Below, one piece after another: positions 62,728 through 64,000 of a stretch of DNA of 64,000 nucleotides. Each line of letters starts with the position of its first letter. Positions within the stretch are counted from its first letter, which is position 1. The notes beneath the pieces were generated by a model that saw only the letters and a program-made list of their open reading frames with translations, searched no databases and was not told where the DNA came from. Origin of the DNA: JAHFUA01 sp963733935 (GTDB lineage: Bacteria > Acidobacteriota > Terriglobia > Terriglobales > Acidobacteriaceae); contig CAVTEQ010000014.1 of the NCBI GenBank assembly GCA_963733935.1, positions 620,001 through 684,000 of the forward strand, written 5' to 3'. Both the position numbers and the translations under genes were made by a program.

Positions 62728-64000
62728 ATGGCCACCAGCCCCTATCCCAGCTCCGAAGCTTCGGACTTTGTCTCGCGGTCGCGCCTTCTGGACGAAGTGA
62801 GCCGCATCCAGCAGGCGGCGCAGAAGATCACTTCCACGCTCGATCTCGACCTGCTGATCGACCACGTGGTCGGGGAAGTGGCGCGCAGCTTCGGCTGCGT
62901 AGAGACTGCTATCTTCCTGCGTGATTTCGAAGCCAATGACATGGTGCTGGCCGGCGTCCGGGGATGCACGACGCACGGCAAGGGCGCGCGGGTGAAGATC
63001 GGCAAACAGGGCATGGTGGGCTGGGTGGCGGCTACCGGGGAGCCGCGCTACGCTCCCGATGTCCGCACGGATCCCTTCTACATCGCCTGCGAGCCCGGTA
63101 CCTTATCCGAGCTGGACATCCCCCTGAAGGTGGGCGGGCAGGTGATCGGCGTTTTCAGTACCACCTGGCCCGAGCTGGATGCCTTCCCGCTCGAGCAAAG
63201 GCGGCTCCTGGAAGTGCTGGCGGGGCACATAGCCGTTGCCATCGGGAACGCCCGGTTGTTCCAGCAGGAGCGCCTGGAGCGGCAACGCATTCAGGACGAT
63301 GCCCGGGAAGCCCGCGAGATCCAGCAAGCGCTGTTTCCGCAGTCGTCTCCCATGGTTCCCGGGTTTGCCATTCAAGGGCTGTGCGCGCCTGCGGGCGCCG
63401 TGAGCGGCGACTGGTACGACTTCATCCCTCTGGCCGAGGGCCGCTGGGGACTGGTGCTGGCCGATGTTTCGGGCAAGGGCATGGCGGCCGCGCTGTTGAT
63501 GTCGGCGACGCGCCGGTTGGTGCGCTCGCTGGCGGAAGCGGCTCCGCATCAGCGCCGTCCCTCGCGTTCTGCCCAGCGTAAATTAGACGGCCAGGATCGT
63601 CCGGACGGCCAGTTGTCGCTGGGTCTTGCCGGCGCGGAGATTGGATTTAACCAACTCTCGCTAACTTCGATGGAACGCGGGCACGAGCTGGGTGTGGGAG
63701 CCGCCAGCCCCGGCGAACTGCTGGTGCGCGTGAACGCCAGCATCATGGACGAGCTGCCCGCGGGCAAGTACGTCACCATGATCTACGGCGTGCTCGATCC
63801 CCGGCGGCGCAGTTTCACCTTCGCCAATGCCGGGCATCCGTGGCCGCTGCTGGTGGAAAGCACCGGCGCGCGCTCAATTCCTACACAGGCTGGACTCCCG
63901 TTAGGGCTGAGGCCCGGCAAGTACAGCGAGGAGACGGTGACGCTCGCTCCCGGCGCGCGCCTGCTGTTCTACAGCGATGGCATCACGGAAGCCAGCGACG
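62728..64000 (+). CDS. GAF-domain PP2C-type (SpoIIE/RsbU-like) phosphatase, 3' end outside window
   Basis: About 424 residues are visible from the ATG at 62728. Residues ~12-175 form a GAF domain (DLLIDHVVGEVARSFGCVET, ETAIFLRDF, DIPLKVGGQVIGVFS). A linker helix (ARLFQQERLERQRIQDDARE) leads to a PP2C/SpoIIE domain (SGDWYDFIPLAEGRWGLVLA, DVSGKGMAAALLM, FANAGHPWPLLVE, GARLLFYSDGITEA). An unusual ~55-residue insert (PHQRRPSRSAQRKLDGQDRP...) splits the domain. It probably dephosphorylates an anti-sigma-factor antagonist. The stop is off the window. Confidence 0.88.
   Translation, partial: MATSPYPSSEASDFVSRSRLLDEVSRIQQAAQKITSTLDLDLLIDHVVGEVARSFGCVETAIFLRDFEANDMVLAGVRGCTTHGKGARVKIGKQGMVGWVAATGEPRYAPDVRTDPFYIACEPGTLSELDIPLKVGGQVIGVFSTTWPELDAFPLEQRRLLEVLAGHIAVAIGNARLFQQERLERQRIQDDAREAREIQQALFPQSSPMVPGFAIQGLCAPAGAVSGDWYDFIPLAEGRWGLVLADVSGKGMAAALLMSATRRLVRSLAEAAPHQRRPSRSAQRKLDGQDRPDGQLSLGLAGAEIGFNQLSLTSMERGHELGVGAASPGELLVRVNASIMDELPAGKYVTMIYGVLDPRRRSFTFANAGHPWPLLVESTGARSIPTQAGLPLGLRPGKYSEETVTLAPGARLLFYSDGITEASD

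Overview
The window looks like chromosomal sequence from an acidobacterium of the Terriglobia (Koribacter/Terriglobales-like) type. Composition is high in GC. The gene style fits that group: TonB-C proteins with proline-rich linkers, carboxypeptidase-regulatory-like (Cna B-like) secreted proteins, a very large secreted sortilin/BNR propeller protein, a Ser/Thr kinase fused to a TolB-like/TPR module, PilZ and FmdE proteins, and many separate two-component regulators. No rRNA, tRNA, CRISPR array, prophage or insertion sequence was recognised. The taxonomic call is inference from gene style, not from a marker alignment.

Layout: 0-6.6 kb holds envelope/secreted proteins, an M28 peptidase, a broken rhomboid gene, an M50 site-2-type protease and rsmD. 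6.8-11.6 kb has a RidA-like protein, a CBS protein, the hslV-DUF3052-hslU protease cluster, a PilZ protein and a 46-aa membrane peptide. 11.7-17.4 kb has a FN3 lipoprotein, an NmrA-like reductase, a chromate-type transporter, an FAH-family enzyme and an EamA exporter. 17.4-25.5 kb has a decayed gene, iscS, tsaD and cca (divergent), a DUF721 protein and gatCA. 25.8-37.4 kb has a GT2 enzyme, an ATP-grasp enzyme, the sortilin/BNR protein, a PPOX/F420-type flavoprotein, sucA and a Ser/Thr kinase. 37.4-43.8 kb has a radical SAM gene that I read as a selenoprotein, a YggX-like gene and a coenzyme F420 cluster (cofG-cofD-cofE-cofH). 43.8-64 kb has a zinc-ribbon/TonB protein, an aryl-CoA ligase, FmdE, HD-GYP and other regulators, a GIY-YIG nuclease bracketed by repeats, uvrB, ku, tsaC, rlmB, rarA and a GAF/PP2C phosphatase that runs off the window.

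Three themes stand out. (1) The minus-strand radical SAM gene has an in-frame TGA directly after a Cys codon, giving a C-U-S-E-P tail, followed by a compact SECIS-like hairpin. (2) At least a dozen families of convergent short-word repeats form imperfect hairpins in the spacers. They reach into genes, supplying apparent start or stop codons, and they sit in frame inside cca and iscS. (3) Nine loci, including housekeeping genes, are broken by single-base or small indels. Most are explained by one extra base, so sequencing or assembly error should be tested before calling them pseudogenes.
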